From Goekera deserti (lineage in GTDB: Bacteria; Actinomycetota; Actinomycetes; Mycobacteriales; Geodermatophilaceae): a DNA stretch of 64,000 nucleotides. Positions 37,144 to 44,897 of this stretch are shown here, in pieces. Within the stretch, counting starts at the first letter, position 1; each line of letters starts with the position of its first letter. A program made the translations under genes and the position numbers. The stretch spans positions 1 to 64,000 of the forward strand of contig NZ_JAAGWK010000005.1 in NCBI RefSeq assembly GCF_010685995.1, in the 5' to 3' direction. Under the pieces are notes generated by a model. The model saw only the letters and a program-made list of their open reading frames with translations. It had not been told where the DNA came from and made no database searches.

Positions 37144-37318
37144 ACCGGCCTCCACTCGGGAGGCTGGCACCGGCCCCTCTGCAGGGTCCCGCCGCGCGCG
37201 GAGCGTGCGGTGGGGGGCAGAAGGGGTCCGGACCAGCCTCCACGCGGAAGGCTGGAACCGGCCCCTCTGCAGGGTCCCGCCGCGCGCGGAGCGTGCGGTG
37301 GGGGGCAGAGGGGTCCTT
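37144..37318 (-). repeat. 88-bp tandem duplication holding two post-stop hairpins (copies 3 and 4)
   Basis: Two adjacent copies (37144-37231 and 37232-37318) nearly identical over their length, each carrying CCCCTCTGC, the core GAGCGTGCGG and a matching GCAGAGGGG or GCAGAAGGGG arm. The second copy begins, on the minus strand, directly at the groES stop codon (TAAGGACCCC), which is how the single copies behind sucC and guaA are placed. Copy 1 has an extra A that breaks its outer arm pairing slightly. Confidence 0.85.
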
Positions 37319-37625
37319 ACTTCTCGACGACGGCGAGCAGGTCGCGCGCGGAGAGGACGAGGTAGTCCTCACCGGCGTACTTGACCTCGGTGCCGCCGTA
37401 CTTGGAGTAGATGACCACGTCGCCGACGGAGACGTCGAGCGGGACGCGGTTGCCGTTGTCGTCGACGCGGCCGGGGCCCACGGCGATGACCGTGCCCTCC
37501 TGCGGCTTCTCCTTGGCGGTGTCCGGGATGACCAGGCCGGAGGCGGTGGTCGTCTCGGCCTCGTTCGCCTGGACCACGACGCGGTCTTCCAGCGGCTTGA
37601 TGTTGACCTTGGTAGCGGTCGTCAC
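37317..37625 (-). CDS. groES: Co-chaperonin GroES
   Basis: A 102-residue 10-kDa co-chaperonin that caps Gro[22 protein letters not shown] opens the fold and mobile loop ([20 protein letters not shown], about residues 26-45), followed by [37 protein letters not shown] and the C-terminal [18 protein letters not shown] start with GAAGGGGG upstream. Its promoter carries a CIRCE element (37741-37767), so expression should be repressed by HrcA and induced by heat. It heads the groES-groEL1 unit. Confidence 0.97.
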   Translation of the reverse strand: MTTATKVNIKPLEDRVVVQANEAETTTASGLVIPDTAKEKPQEGTVIAVGPGRVDDNGNRVPLDVSVGDVVIYSKYGGTEVKYAGEDYLVLSARDLLAVVEK

Positions 37626-37740
37626 GTCGGTGACGCCCCCTTCATGTCGATGAGCTGGGATGGATCTCTGGGCAGTGCTGACGCGGTGGCACGAGGTGCG
37701 GACCTGCCGTCGCGGGGGTCAGGCGCCGTCTGCGTGTCGG

Positions 37741-37767
37741 TTGGCACTCTACCCATGCGAGTGCCAG
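37741..37767. promoter_or_regulatory. CIRCE operator (HrcA binding site)
   Basis: TTGGCACTC-N9-GAGTGCCAG, close to the CIRCE consensus TTAGCACTC-N9-GAGTGCTAA with correct nine-base spacing. It covers the -10 box of the groES promoter. Confidence 0.93.
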
Positions 37768-37775
37768 CTGCTCAA
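37746..37775 (-). promoter_or_regulatory. groES promoter
   Basis: On the minus strand TTGAGC (37775-37770), an 18-base spacer and TAGAGT (37751-37746). The CIRCE element overlaps the spacer and -10 box. Transcription would start near 37739, giving a leader of about 114 bases. Confidence 0.7.
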
Positions 37776-37826
37776 CCGGGTCGGTCGGGGGTCCCGTAGC
37801 GTCACCCGCGTGAGCGAGCCGGGCCC

Positions 37827-39098
37827 GTGAGCGACGACGCCGACCCGGCCCAGGCAGCGGAGACCGTCCGCCAGCTGCGGGCCCTGGCCACCCCCGCCGG
37901 CGCAGCCGCGCTGGCCAGGGCGTCGCAGCTGCTCACCGACCGGACCGACGTCGTCGCCGCCCTCTCCCGGCTGCGGGCCGAGGTGGGCGCGGAGCTGGCC
38001 GGGCCGGCCTGGGGCATCGCCCGGGTGCGGGCCCGGGCGCGGCCGGTGTTCGGCGACGACGCCGACCGGCTGCTGTGGACCACCGGCACCCTGGAGCAGG
38101 CCGGGCGCCCGCAGCTGGCCGACCGTCGGGCGGCGCGACTGCTGGCCGGCGGTGCCCGGTCGGTGGCCGACCTGGGCTGCGCCTCGGGCACCGACACCGT
38201 GGCCCTGGCCCGGGCCGGTGCCCGGGTGCTGGCCGTGGACCGCGACCCGGTGGCCCGCGAGCTGACCCGGGCGAACGTCACCGCGCTCGGGCTCGGCGAC
38301 GTCGAGGTGCGCGACGCCGACGTGGTGGACCTGGTCGCGGACGCCGCCGACGGCCGGGTGGCCGGCTGCGACGCGGCGGTGCTGGACCCCGCGCGGCGCT
38401 CCGGTGGGCGCCGCGTGCTGGACCCGGACCGCTGGTCACCGCCCTGGTCGACGGTCACCGCCCTGCTGGACCGGGTGCCGGCGTGCGTGGTGAAGGTGGC
38501 GCCGGGCCTGGACCACGAGCGGGTGCCGGACGGCGTGGAGGCGGAGTGGGTGTCGGTCGGTGGCTCGATCGTGGAGGCGCTGCTGTGGGGCCGCGGCCTG
38601 TCCTCGACCTGGCGCCGGGCAACCCTGGTGCGCGGCGCCGGCGACGAGGTGCTGGAGCTGGTGGCCGACACCGACCCGGGGCGGGCCCCGACGGCGCCGG
38701 TCCGGGCCTGGCTGCACGAGCCGGACCCGGCGGTCATCCGCTCCGGGCTGGTGGCCACCGTGGCCGACACCCTGGGGGCGACGCTGGTCGACCCGCAGAT
38801 CGCCTACCTGACCTCGGACGCGGCATCGGACTCCCCGTGGGTCAGCTCCTACCCGGTGCTCGACGTGCTGCCCTTCTCGGTCAAGCGGCTCACCGCACTG
38901 CTGCGCGCCCGGGACGTCGGCCGGGTGATGGTCAAGAAGCGCGGCTCCCCCGTCGAGCCCGAGACCCTGGCGCGCCGGCTGCGCGGACCGGGCAGCGGGC
39001 GGGCGGTCGTCGTCGTGACCAGGGTGATGGACGCCCCGACCGCCATCGTCTGCGGGCCCGCCGCTCCCCTGGCCGGCCCCGGCCGGGCAACGGTGTGA
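37827..39098 (+). CDS. Class I SAM-dependent methyltransferase with THUMP-like domain
   Basis: 423 residues. A helical N-terminal part (1-95), a Rossmann methyltransferase domain with motif I VADLGCASGTDTVALA (about 112-127), an acidic motif II in LAVDRDPVARELTRAN, and DAAVLDPARRSGGRR where an N/DPP(Y/F)-type motif IV would be; then a C-terminal THUMP-like domain (about 330-410: VSSYPVLDVLPFSVKRLTAL, RVMVKKRGSPVEPE). Family members are annotated as RNA methyltransferase-like, but the target is unknown. GTG start at 37827, divergent from groES. It begins an insert of four genes that separates groES from tsaD compared with M. tuberculosis. Confidence 0.85.
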   Translation: MSDDADPAQAAETVRQLRALATPAGAAALARASQLLTDRTDVVAALSRLRAEVGAELAGPAWGIARVRARARPVFGDDADRLLWTTGTLEQAGRPQLADRRAARLLAGGARSVADLGCASGTDTVALARAGARVLAVDRDPVARELTRANVTALGLGDVEVRDADVVDLVADAADGRVAGCDAAVLDPARRSGGRRVLDPDRWSPPWSTVTALLDRVPACVVKVAPGLDHERVPDGVEAEWVSVGGSIVEALLWGRGLSSTWRRATLVRGAGDEVLELVADTDPGRAPTAPVRAWLHEPDPAVIRSGLVATVADTLGATLVDPQIAYLTSDAASDSPWVSSYPVLDVLPFSVKRLTALLRARDVGRVMVKKRGSPVEPETLARRLRGPGSGRAVVVVTRVMDAPTAIVCGPAAPLAGPGRATV

Positions 39099-39109
39099 TC
39101 ATCTCGTGC

Positions 39110-39138
39110 TTGTGAGGTGAGGCTGGCCTCAGTACAAA
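39110..39138 (+). promoter_or_regulatory. Promoter of the siderophore-binding lipoprotein gene, probably leaderless
   Basis: TTGTGA (39110-39115), 17-base spacer, TACAAA (39133-39138). The expected start of transcription, 39144-39146, coincides with the GTG start codon at 39145, and no Shine-Dalgarno sequence is present. Confidence 0.6.
39113..39131. promoter_or_regulatory. IdeR/DtxR-type iron box
   Basis: TGAGGTGAGGCTGGCCTCA matches 14 of 19 positions of the DtxR/IdeR consensus TTAGGTTAGSCTAACCTAA and fills the promoter spacer. Iron-loaded IdeR would block transcription here. Confidence 0.8.
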
Positions 39139-39144
39139 GAGCGG

Positions 39145-40107
39145 GTGTCCTCCCCTCGCGTCGCCCTGGCCGCCCTCTGCACGACGGGCGCCGTCCTCCT
39201 GACCGGCTGTTCCGGTGACACGTCCGGTGAGTCGTCGAGCTCCGGTGCGGCCTCCCCCTCGGCGGACGACGGGCAGGTCGTCGTCGCACTCGACGACTTC
39301 GCCGCGCTGCACGCCTTGACCCTCGGCGTCCGGCCGGACCTGGTGCTGGAGGTCTTCGAGTACGAGTCGACGTCGGCGATCTTGGACGACCTGGGGGTGA
39401 CGACGGCGCCCTACGGTTCGGAGCTGGACGTGGAGTCGGTGGCCGCGGCCGACCCGGACGTGGTGATCGGTGTGTCCATCCCGACCACCGTCGCGGCCGA
39501 GGAGCAGCTGGACGCCATCGCGCCGACCACGGTGATCGACTACGCCGGCAGCTGGGACGAGCAGCTGGCGACGGTCGCCGGCGCCCTGGACCGCGACTCG
39601 GAGGCCGACGCGGTGGTCAGCCGCGTCGAGGAGCAGACGGCGGAGGTCGCCGCCGCCCTGGAGGATGCCGGCCGGGCCGGTGCGGTCGCCTCGGTCGTCG
39701 GGGACAACAGCGGCTTCTTCTCCCCGCCGGCCGCGACGGCCGTCGGGTCGGCGCTGGCCGGTGTGGGACTGAGCCGACCGGCGGCCCAGCAGGCCCCCGG
39801 TGACAGCACCAGCCCTTTCGTCCTGTTCACCGCCGAGACGCTGCCCGAGCAGGACGGCGACGTGCTCTTCCTGCTCTCCGGCGGCCCCTACGCCACCGAC
39901 GCGCTCACCGCCTCGCCGCTGTGGTCGAGCCTGTCGGCGGTCACCGGGGAGGCGGTCCACGAGGTGAGCGGTGAGGTGTGGCTCGGTTCCTCGGCGTTCT
40001 CCGTGTCCTGGGTGCTCGACGACGTGCGCGCGGTGCTGCTGGACGAGGGCGAGCCCGCGACGTCCGCCGACGCCGCGTCCCGGTTCGCCGAGTTCACCGG
40101 TGCCTGA
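39145..40107 (+). CDS. Iron-siderophore ABC transporter substrate-binding lipoprotein
   Basis: A 320-residue lipoprotein. A short signal peptide ends in the lipobox LLTGCSG (Cys about residue 22), followed by a Ser-rich linker and a class III (FecB/BtuF-like) periplasmic binding fold: LGVRPDLVLEVFEYESTSAI, VESVAAADPDVVIGVS, APTTVIDYAGSWDEQL, GDVLFLLSGGPYATDAL. Such proteins bind ferric siderophores for an ABC importer. No permease or ATPase gene is nearby, so this is an orphan binding protein that must pair with a transporter elsewhere. The iron box and apparently leaderless promoter directly upstream support an iron-acquisition role. Confidence 0.88.
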   Translation: MSSPRVALAALCTTGAVLLTGCSGDTSGESSSSGAASPSADDGQVVVALDDFAALHALTLGVRPDLVLEVFEYESTSAILDDLGVTTAPYGSELDVESVAAADPDVVIGVSIPTTVAAEEQLDAIAPTTVIDYAGSWDEQLATVAGALDRDSEADAVVSRVEEQTAEVAAALEDAGRAGAVASVVGDNSGFFSPPAATAVGSALAGVGLSRPAAQQAPGDSTSPFVLFTAETLPEQDGDVLFLLSGGPYATDALTASPLWSSLSAVTGEAVHEVSGEVWLGSSAFSVSWVLDDVRAVLLDEGEPATSADAASRFAEFTGA

Positions 40108-40522
40108 CGACGTCGGCCCGGTCACCGGGTCCGCGCCGCCCGGGCCGGCCGGCTCGTCCGCGGCCTGGGACGGCGCCGTGCTGCGGGTGGCGCTGGTCGG
40201 CCGGCTGGCCGCCGCGGACATCGCGCTCATCGCCGACGCCCTGGCCGTGGCCGACGGCCGGTTCGCCGTGGTGCTGGACCGTCGTCTGCTCGGTGCACCC
40301 ACCGCGGAGGGACGCGCGGCCCTGGAGAGCTGGGCCGCCGGGCAGCTCGCGGAGCTGGTGCCGCGGATCGCGGCGTGGGCCGACGTCTACGACGAGCGTC
40401 GCTACCGGTCGCTCACCCGGGACGCCCCGGCCACCGGCCACGGCCCGGGCTACCCGCAGCGGACCTTCGTCGACGTCGACGCCGCCGGGGCCTGGGTGCG
40501 CGAGCTGCTCTCCGCCGGCTGA
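40100..40522 (+). CDS. Hypothetical 140-residue protein coupled to the siderophore-binding gene
   Basis: Not recognised with confidence. The GTG start overlaps the end of the lipoprotein gene by eight bases, so the two are translationally coupled. After a flexible N terminus the sequence WDGAVLRVALVGRLAAADIA, then ADGRFAVVLDRRLLGAPTAE, a long amphipathic helix (AALESWAAGQLAELVPRIAA) and YDERRYRSLTRDA have the alternating strand/helix pattern of a SpoIIAA/STAS-like fold. No signal peptide or membrane segment. Its iron-controlled co-expression is the only functional hint. Confidence 0.7.
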   Translation: MPDDVGPVTGSAPPGPAGSSAAWDGAVLRVALVGRLAAADIALIADALAVADGRFAVVLDRRLLGAPTAEGRAALESWAAGQLAELVPRIAAWADVYDERRYRSLTRDAPATGHGPGYPQRTFVDVDAAGAWVRELLSAG

Positions 40523-40581
40523 CCGCCCCGGCCCCGGCGACCGCCGACCGGGGTGGATGGCGGGACCGCCGGGCCGGACCG

Positions 40582-41562
40582 TCAGCCGGCCAGCCAGGCG
40601 TCGACGCCGGCGAGCAGCCGGTCCCGGGTGGCGGGCGGGGCGAACGACGCGCGCACCCCGGCCCGGGCCAGGCCGGCGAGGTCCGCGTCGTCCCAGCCGA
40701 GGGCCGCACGCACGGCGGCGTGCTCGATGGCCAGCGTCCGGCCGGTCACGGCGGGCACGTCGGTGTGCACGCTCACCGCCAGGCCGGCGTCCCGCATCCG
40801 GGCCAGCGGGTGCGCGGCGAGGCTCGGCACCAGGCCGAGCGCCACGTTGGACGACGGGCACACCTCCAGCGGCACCTGCCGCTCGCGCAGCTCGGCGACG
40901 AGGTCGGCGTCCTCCAGGGCCCGGATGCCGTGGCCGATCCGGTCCGCCCGCCCGACCTCGAGGGCCTCCCGGACACTCGCCGGACCGCACTCCTCGCCCG
41001 CGTGGTGCACCAGCCGCACCCCGGCGTCGGCGGCCTCGTCGACCAGCCGGGCGAACGGGGTGAGCGGGTGCGACTCGGCACCGGCGAACCCGATGCCCAC
41101 GACCCCGTCTCCGGCGTACCGCCGGGCCAGCGCGAGGGTGGCGGCGAAGCGCTCGACCGACCGCCGCCGCGGGTGGTCCAGCAGCACCCGCACCTCGACG
41201 TCGTGCGCGGCCTGCCCCGCGGCCAGCCCCTCCAGCACCGACTCCAGCGGCATGACCGGGTCGCCCAGCCGCTCGCCGTGGGAGGCGGCGGTGACCGTCA
41301 CCTCGGCCCAGCGCACCCCGGCGGCGGCCTGGTCGGCGCAGAACTCCTCGGCCACCCGACGGAAGGCGGCCGGTGAGTCGAGCAGCTCCCGGACGGCGCC
41401 GTTGGCGGCGGCGAACGCGGCGAAGCCCGGATGGGCGGCCCGCTGCGGCGGGAGCGGGCGGCCGGCGAGCTCGGCCAGGGTGGCGTCCCGGATGCTGCCC
41501 TCCAGGTGTACGTGCAGGTGCGCGGTGGGCAGCAGCGCGGGGTCGCGCGGGCCGGTGCGCAC
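40582..41562 (-). CDS. add: Adenosine deaminase family protein
   Basis: A 326-residue metal-dependent deaminase. The first zinc ligands are in AHLHVHLEGS (HxH, about residues 13-22), the third His and catalytic Glu region in VRLVHHAGEECGP (about 180-192), DRIGHGIRAL follows, CPSSNVALG is typical, and the final metal Asp is in VSVHTDVPAV (about 273). In classical adenosine deaminases that Asp is followed by Asp or Asn, which contacts the base; here it is Val, so adenine specificity is less certain. The GTG start lies four bases behind the tsaD stop, making it the last gene of the tsaE-tsaB-rimI-tsaD series. Confidence 0.85.
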   Translation of the reverse strand: MRTGPRDPALLPTAHLHVHLEGSIRDATLAELAGRPLPPQRAAHPGFAAFAAANGAVRELLDSPAAFRRVAEEFCADQAAAGVRWAEVTVTAASHGERLGDPVMPLESVLEGLAAGQAAHDVEVRVLLDHPRRRSVERFAATLALARRYAGDGVVGIGFAGAESHPLTPFARLVDEAADAGVRLVHHAGEECGPASVREALEVGRADRIGHGIRALEDADLVAELRERQVPLEVCPSSNVALGLVPSLAAHPLARMRDAGLAVSVHTDVPAVTGRTLAIEHAAVRAALGWDDADLAGLARAGVRASFAPPATRDRLLAGVDAWLAG

Positions 41563-41566
41563 CGCC

Positions 41567-42610
41567 TCAGCCGGCGCGGCTGACGACGTCGATCGGCATC
41601 GAGCTGTCCGCACCCAGCGACGGGTCGGACGGCGCGACGCCGGCCTGCACCAGCCGGGACCCGAGCGCGGCGACCATGGCGCCGTTGTCGGTGCACAGCC
41701 GCGGGCTCGGGGTGCGCAGCACGATGCCGGCGGCCGCGCACCGCTCCGAGGCGAGCGCGCGCAGCCGGGAGTTGGCGGCCACGCCGCCACCGATCACCAG
41801 GTGGTCCACCCCGTGGTCGCGGCAGGCGCGCACCGCCTTGGCGGTGAGCACGTCGACGACGGCCTCCTGGAACGCCGCGGCGACGTCCGGCACCGGCACC
41901 GGCTCCCCGGCCCGCTCGCGGGCCTCCACCCAGCGGGCGACGGCGGTCTTCAGCCCGGAGAAGGAGAAGTCGTAGGGCGCGTCGCGCTGCCCGGTCAGCC
42001 CGCGCGGGAAGGCGATCGAGGCCGGGTCGCCGTCCCGGGCCGCCCGGTCGACGTACGGGCCACCCGGGAAGGGCAGGCCCAGCACGCGAGCGACCTTGTC
42101 GAAGGCCTCCCCCGCCGCGTCGTCGATGGTCTGGCCCAGCGGCTGCACGTCCTGGGACAGGTCGGGCACCAGCAGCAGCGAGCTGTGCCCGCCGGAGACC
42201 AGCATCGCGATCGAGGGCTCGGCCAGCCGGCCGTGCTCCAGCTCGTCGACGGCCACGTGCGCGGCCAGGTGGTTGACCCCGTACAGCGGCCGGTCCAGCG
42301 CCAGCGCGTAGGCCTTGGCGGCGGCCACGCCGACCAGCAGGGCCCCGGTCAGCCCGGGGCCGGCGGTGACCGCGACGGCGTCGACGTCGCCCAGGGTGAC
42401 CCCGGCGTCGGCGAGCGCCCGGTGCACGGTGGGCACCATGGCCTCCAGGTGCGCGCGGGAGGCGATCTCGGGCACCACGCCGCCGAAGCGCTCGTGCTCG
42501 GCCACCGACGTGGCCAGCGCGTCGGACAGCAGCGTCGACCCGCGCACCAGACCGATCCCGGTCTCGTCGCACGAGGTCTCGAAGCCCAGCACCAGCGGCT
42601 GGTCGCTCAT
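41567..42610 (-). CDS. tsaD: tRNA N6-threonylcarbamoyladenosine transferase TsaD
   Basis: A 347-residue ASKHA-fold enzyme that transfers the threonylcarbamoyl group to A37 of ANN-decoding tRNAs. [16 protein letters not shown] opens the domain; the metal ligands are the histidines in [14 protein letters not shown] (about 110-123); [34 protein letters not shown], and [17 protein letters not shown] with the late [10 protein letters not shown] Asp are all present. Length is normal. The ATG overlaps the rimI stop codon. It works with TsaB and TsaE, encoded just upstream on the same strand. Confidence 0.96.
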   Translation of the reverse strand: MSDQPLVLGFETSCDETGIGLVRGSTLLSDALATSVAEHERFGGVVPEIASRAHLEAMVPTVHRALADAGVTLGDVDAVAVTAGPGLTGALLVGVAAAKAYALALDRPLYGVNHLAAHVAVDELEHGRLAEPSIAMLVSGGHSSLLLVPDLSQDVQPLGQTIDDAAGEAFDKVARVLGLPFPGGPYVDRAARDGDPASIAFPRGLTGQRDAPYDFSFSGLKTAVARWVEARERAGEPVPVPDVAAAFQEAVVDVLTAKAVRACRDHGVDHLVIGGGVAANSRLRALASERCAAAGIVLRTPSPRLCTDNGAMVAALGSRLVQAGVAPSDPSLGADSSMPIDVVSRAG

Positions 42611-43059
42611 GCCGGCACCTCCCGGCTCATCACGACGGCGTCGGTGCCGCTGGGCTGGTAGTAGCCGCGCCGCCGGCCGACCTCGGTGAACCCGCGGCGA
42701 CGGTAGAGGCCCTGCGCCACCTCGTTGTCCGCACGCACCTCCAGCAGCACCACGCGGCTGCGGCGGTCGGCCTCGGCCAGCAGGGTGTCCAGCAGCTGCG
42801 CGCCGATGCCCCGGCCCTGCGCCGTGGCGGTGACGCCGATGGTGGCGATGTGTGCCTCCTCGGGGTAGGCGATCAGGCCCGCGTACCCGAGCACGGTGCC
42901 CGCCTCGTCCACGGCCACCACGTAGTGCCGGGTCTCGGTGCGGCGCAGCTCGTCGGCGTACATCGACCGGGTCCAGGTGTCCGGGGCGAAGAGCTCTTCT
43001 TCCAGCACCATCACCGCCGGCAGGTCCGCCGGCGTCATGTCCCGCAGCTGGACGGTCAC
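42607..43059 (-). CDS. rimI: Ribosomal-protein-alanine N-acetyltransferase RimI
   Basis: A 150-residue GNAT acetyltransferase. The acetyl-CoA motif A is [19 protein letters not shown] (about 78-96, R/QxxGxG/A form), preceded by the beta-bulge strand HIATIGV and followed by [20 protein letters not shown] and [13 protein letters not shown]. RimI acetylates the N terminus of ribosomal protein S18 in E. coli; actinobacterial homologues next to tsaB/tsaD are annotated the same way. It overlaps tsaB upstream and tsaD downstream by four bases each. Confidence 0.92.
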   Translation of the reverse strand: MTVQLRDMTPADLPAVMVLEEELFAPDTWTRSMYADELRRTETRHYVVAVDEAGTVLGYAGLIAYPEEAHIATIGVTATAQGRGIGAQLLDTLLAEADRRSRVVLLEVRADNEVAQGLYRRRGFTEVGRRRGYYQPSGTDAVVMSREVPA

Positions 43060-43703
43060 TGCCCGGCCACCCGCTGGGAGACGGCCTTGCGTGCGGCCGG
43101 CGGCACGGCGTCCGGACGGCGCAGGTACAGCGGCACCAGCGGGTCGGGGCGGCCGGACGCCAGCTGCGGGCCGGCGGCGCGCAGCAGCCCGGCCGTGGTC
43201 ACGGCGGCGGCCTGCACCGGCCGGCCGAGGCGCTCGGCGAAGCCGGGGTCACCGACGACCGGGTCGCTCAGCGCGGCGTCCTCCGGCCGGTCGACGCCGG
43301 GACCGGCCACCCGGGTGCCGTCGGCGTCGTAGCCGGCCCAGTAGACCTCCTTGCGGCGGGCGTCGGTGACCACCGAGCGCGCGCCGGTGCCGACGGCGTC
43401 CAGCGAGCAGACGCCGACGACGGGCAGCCCGCGGGCGTCGGCGAGCGCGGCGGCGGTGACGATGCCGACCCGCAGGCCGGTGAACGGGCCCGGGCCCAGC
43501 CCGGTCACCACGGCACCCAGCTCGGCCATGCCGACCCCGGCGTCGGCGAGCACGGCCCGGACGGCCGGGGTGAGCAGCTCGGCGTGCCGGTTGCCGGACT
43601 CGACGGCGGTCTCGGCGAGCACCTCGGCGGGCACGCCGGCCGACCAGCGCGCGAGACCGACGACCAGCGTCGGGGTGGCGGTGTCGAGGGCGAGGACGAG
43701 CAC
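43056..43703 (-). CDS. tsaB: t6A biosynthesis protein TsaB
   Basis: A 215-residue ASKHA-fold partner of TsaD in t6A synthesis. [20 protein letters not shown] opens the fold; [20 protein letters not shown] (about 88-107) is the family signature, with VCSLDAVG and [14 protein letters not shown] following. It lacks the metal-binding histidines of TsaD, as expected for the scaffold subunit. ATG start; stop overlaps rimI start. Confidence 0.95.
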   Translation of the reverse strand: MLVLALDTATPTLVVGLARWSAGVPAEVLAETAVESGNRHAELLTPAVRAVLADAGVGMAELGAVVTGLGPGPFTGLRVGIVTAAALADARGLPVVGVCSLDAVGTGARSVVTDARRKEVYWAGYDADGTRVAGPGVDRPEDAALSDPVVGDPGFAERLGRPVQAAAVTTAGLLRAAGPQLASGRPDPLVPLYLRRPDAVPPAARKAVSQRVAGQ

Positions 43704-43742
43704 GACTGACGACCCTAAGGGCCGCCGTCCCCCGCCCGGGCG

Positions 43743-44204
43743 TCAGCCCGCCAGCCGGCGCTCCCACGACGGGCCGTGCGGCACCAGCCGGGCGGTGCGG
43801 GCCTCGCCGTCGTCGCCGCGGTCCAGCTCGACCAGCAGGTGCTCGTCGGCGAGCTGCTCGACCAGACCGTGGCCCCACTCGACGACGGTGACCGACTCCG
43901 CGGTGGAGGCGTCCAGGTCCAGGTCCTCGACGTCGGCCAGCCCGCCCAGCCGGTAGGCGTCCACGTGCACCAGCGGCAGCCGGCCGTCGCGGTGCACGCG
44001 GGCCAGCACGAACGTCGGCGAGGTCACCGGGCCGCGCACGCCCAGGCCAGCCCCGATGCCCTGGGTCAGCGCGGTCTTGCCGGCCCCCAGCGGCCCGGAC
44101 AGCACCAGCAGGTCACCGGCCGCGAGCAGCCCGGCCAGCTCGACGCCGAGGGCGTGCGTGTCCGCCGGGGTGGGCAGCGTGTGCTCCCGCCTCACCGCGA
44201 CCAC
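43743..44204 (-). CDS. tsaE: t6A biosynthesis ATPase TsaE
   Basis: A 153-residue P-loop ATPase required for t6A formation with TsaB and TsaD. LLVLSGPLGAGKTALTQGIG (Walker A, about 33-52), VTSPTFVLARVH, the LVHVDAYRLGGLADVEDLDL switch and VTVVEWGHGLVEQL are all family hallmarks. The start is uncertain between GTG codons at 44204 and 44195; both are downstream of the UDG stop codon at 44230. It lies 39 bp upstream of tsaB. Confidence 0.93.
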   Translation of the reverse strand: MVAVRREHTLPTPADTHALGVELAGLLAAGDLLVLSGPLGAGKTALTQGIGAGLGVRGPVTSPTFVLARVHRDGRLPLVHVDAYRLGGLADVEDLDLDASTAESVTVVEWGHGLVEQLADEHLLVELDRGDDGEARTARLVPHGPSWERRLAG

Positions 44205-44229
44205 CTGGCAGCCACCCGCCCAGCGGGGC

Positions 44230-44856
44230 TCACAGCGACGCCGCCACGGCCGCGAGGTCCTCGGCCAGTGCCGCCCGCGGTGCCCCCCGCGGTCCGAACC
44301 GGATCGCCGCGGACGGGTGGTACGTGGCCCAGACCGAGCGGCCGTCGACCTCGTGCGGGCGCCCGCGCACCTGGCCCAGCACGGTCTTCGGGCCGAGGAA
44401 CCACTTCGCCGAGGACAGCCCGAGCGCGACCACGACCGGTGCACCGAGCAGCTCCAGCTGGCGGCGCAGCCAGCCGCTGCAGGCCGTCACCTCCGGGATC
44501 CGCGGCGTCCGGTTGCCCGGCGGGCGGCACTTGACGATGTTGAGCACGGCCACGTCCGCGCGGTCGACGCCGGCCTCGCCCAGCAGCTGGTCCAGCAGCT
44601 GGCCGGACTTCCCGACGAAGGGCCGGCCGGTCTGGTCCTCGGTGGCGCCGGGTGCCTCGCCGATCACCACCAGCCGCGGCCGGCCGTGCACCGGGACGTC
44701 GCCGACGACGACGTGCTGCCGGGTCGCGGCGAGCTCCGGGCAGGCCAGGCAGCCGGACGCCGCGGCGGCCAGGGAGTCCCAGTCGGGGGCGGCGGCCGCG
44801 GTGCGGGCGACCTCGTCGGCGGCCGCGTCCAGGCGCGGCGGGCGGGGTGGGGCCAC
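44230..44856 (-). CDS. Family 4 uracil-DNA glycosylase
   Basis: A 208-residue repair enzyme that removes uracil from DNA. Four cysteines at about 36, 39, 110 and 126 (GCLACPE, VKCRPPGN, TACSGW) are spaced for the [4Fe-4S] cluster of family 4 enzymes. Motif 1 is VIGEAPGATEDQTGRPFVGK (about 64-83) and motif 2 is TYHPSAAIR (about 178). The KRRIH insertion that marks the covalent UdgX type is absent, so ordinary family 4 activity is expected. GTG start; it lies upstream of tsaE on the same strand. Confidence 0.93.
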   Translation of the reverse strand: MAPPRPPRLDAAADEVARTAAAAPDWDSLAAAASGCLACPELAATRQHVVVGDVPVHGRPRLVVIGEAPGATEDQTGRPFVGKSGQLLDQLLGEAGVDRADVAVLNIVKCRPPGNRTPRIPEVTACSGWLRRQLELLGAPVVVALGLSSAKWFLGPKTVLGQVRGRPHEVDGRSVWATYHPSAAIRFGPRGAPRAALAEDLAAVAASL

Positions 44857-44897
44857 GGCACGACCCTAGGCGGGCAGCCGCACCGCTGCCCCACGGG

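Noticed and set aside
37144-37318. Tandem 88-bp repeat as a CRISPR-like array
   Set aside because: Only two copies, adjacent without spacers, and each contains the post-stop hairpin seen elsewhere.
44230-44856. UdgX-type covalent uracil binding
   Set aside because: The KRRIH insertion that defines UdgX is not present; motifs fit ordinary family 4.
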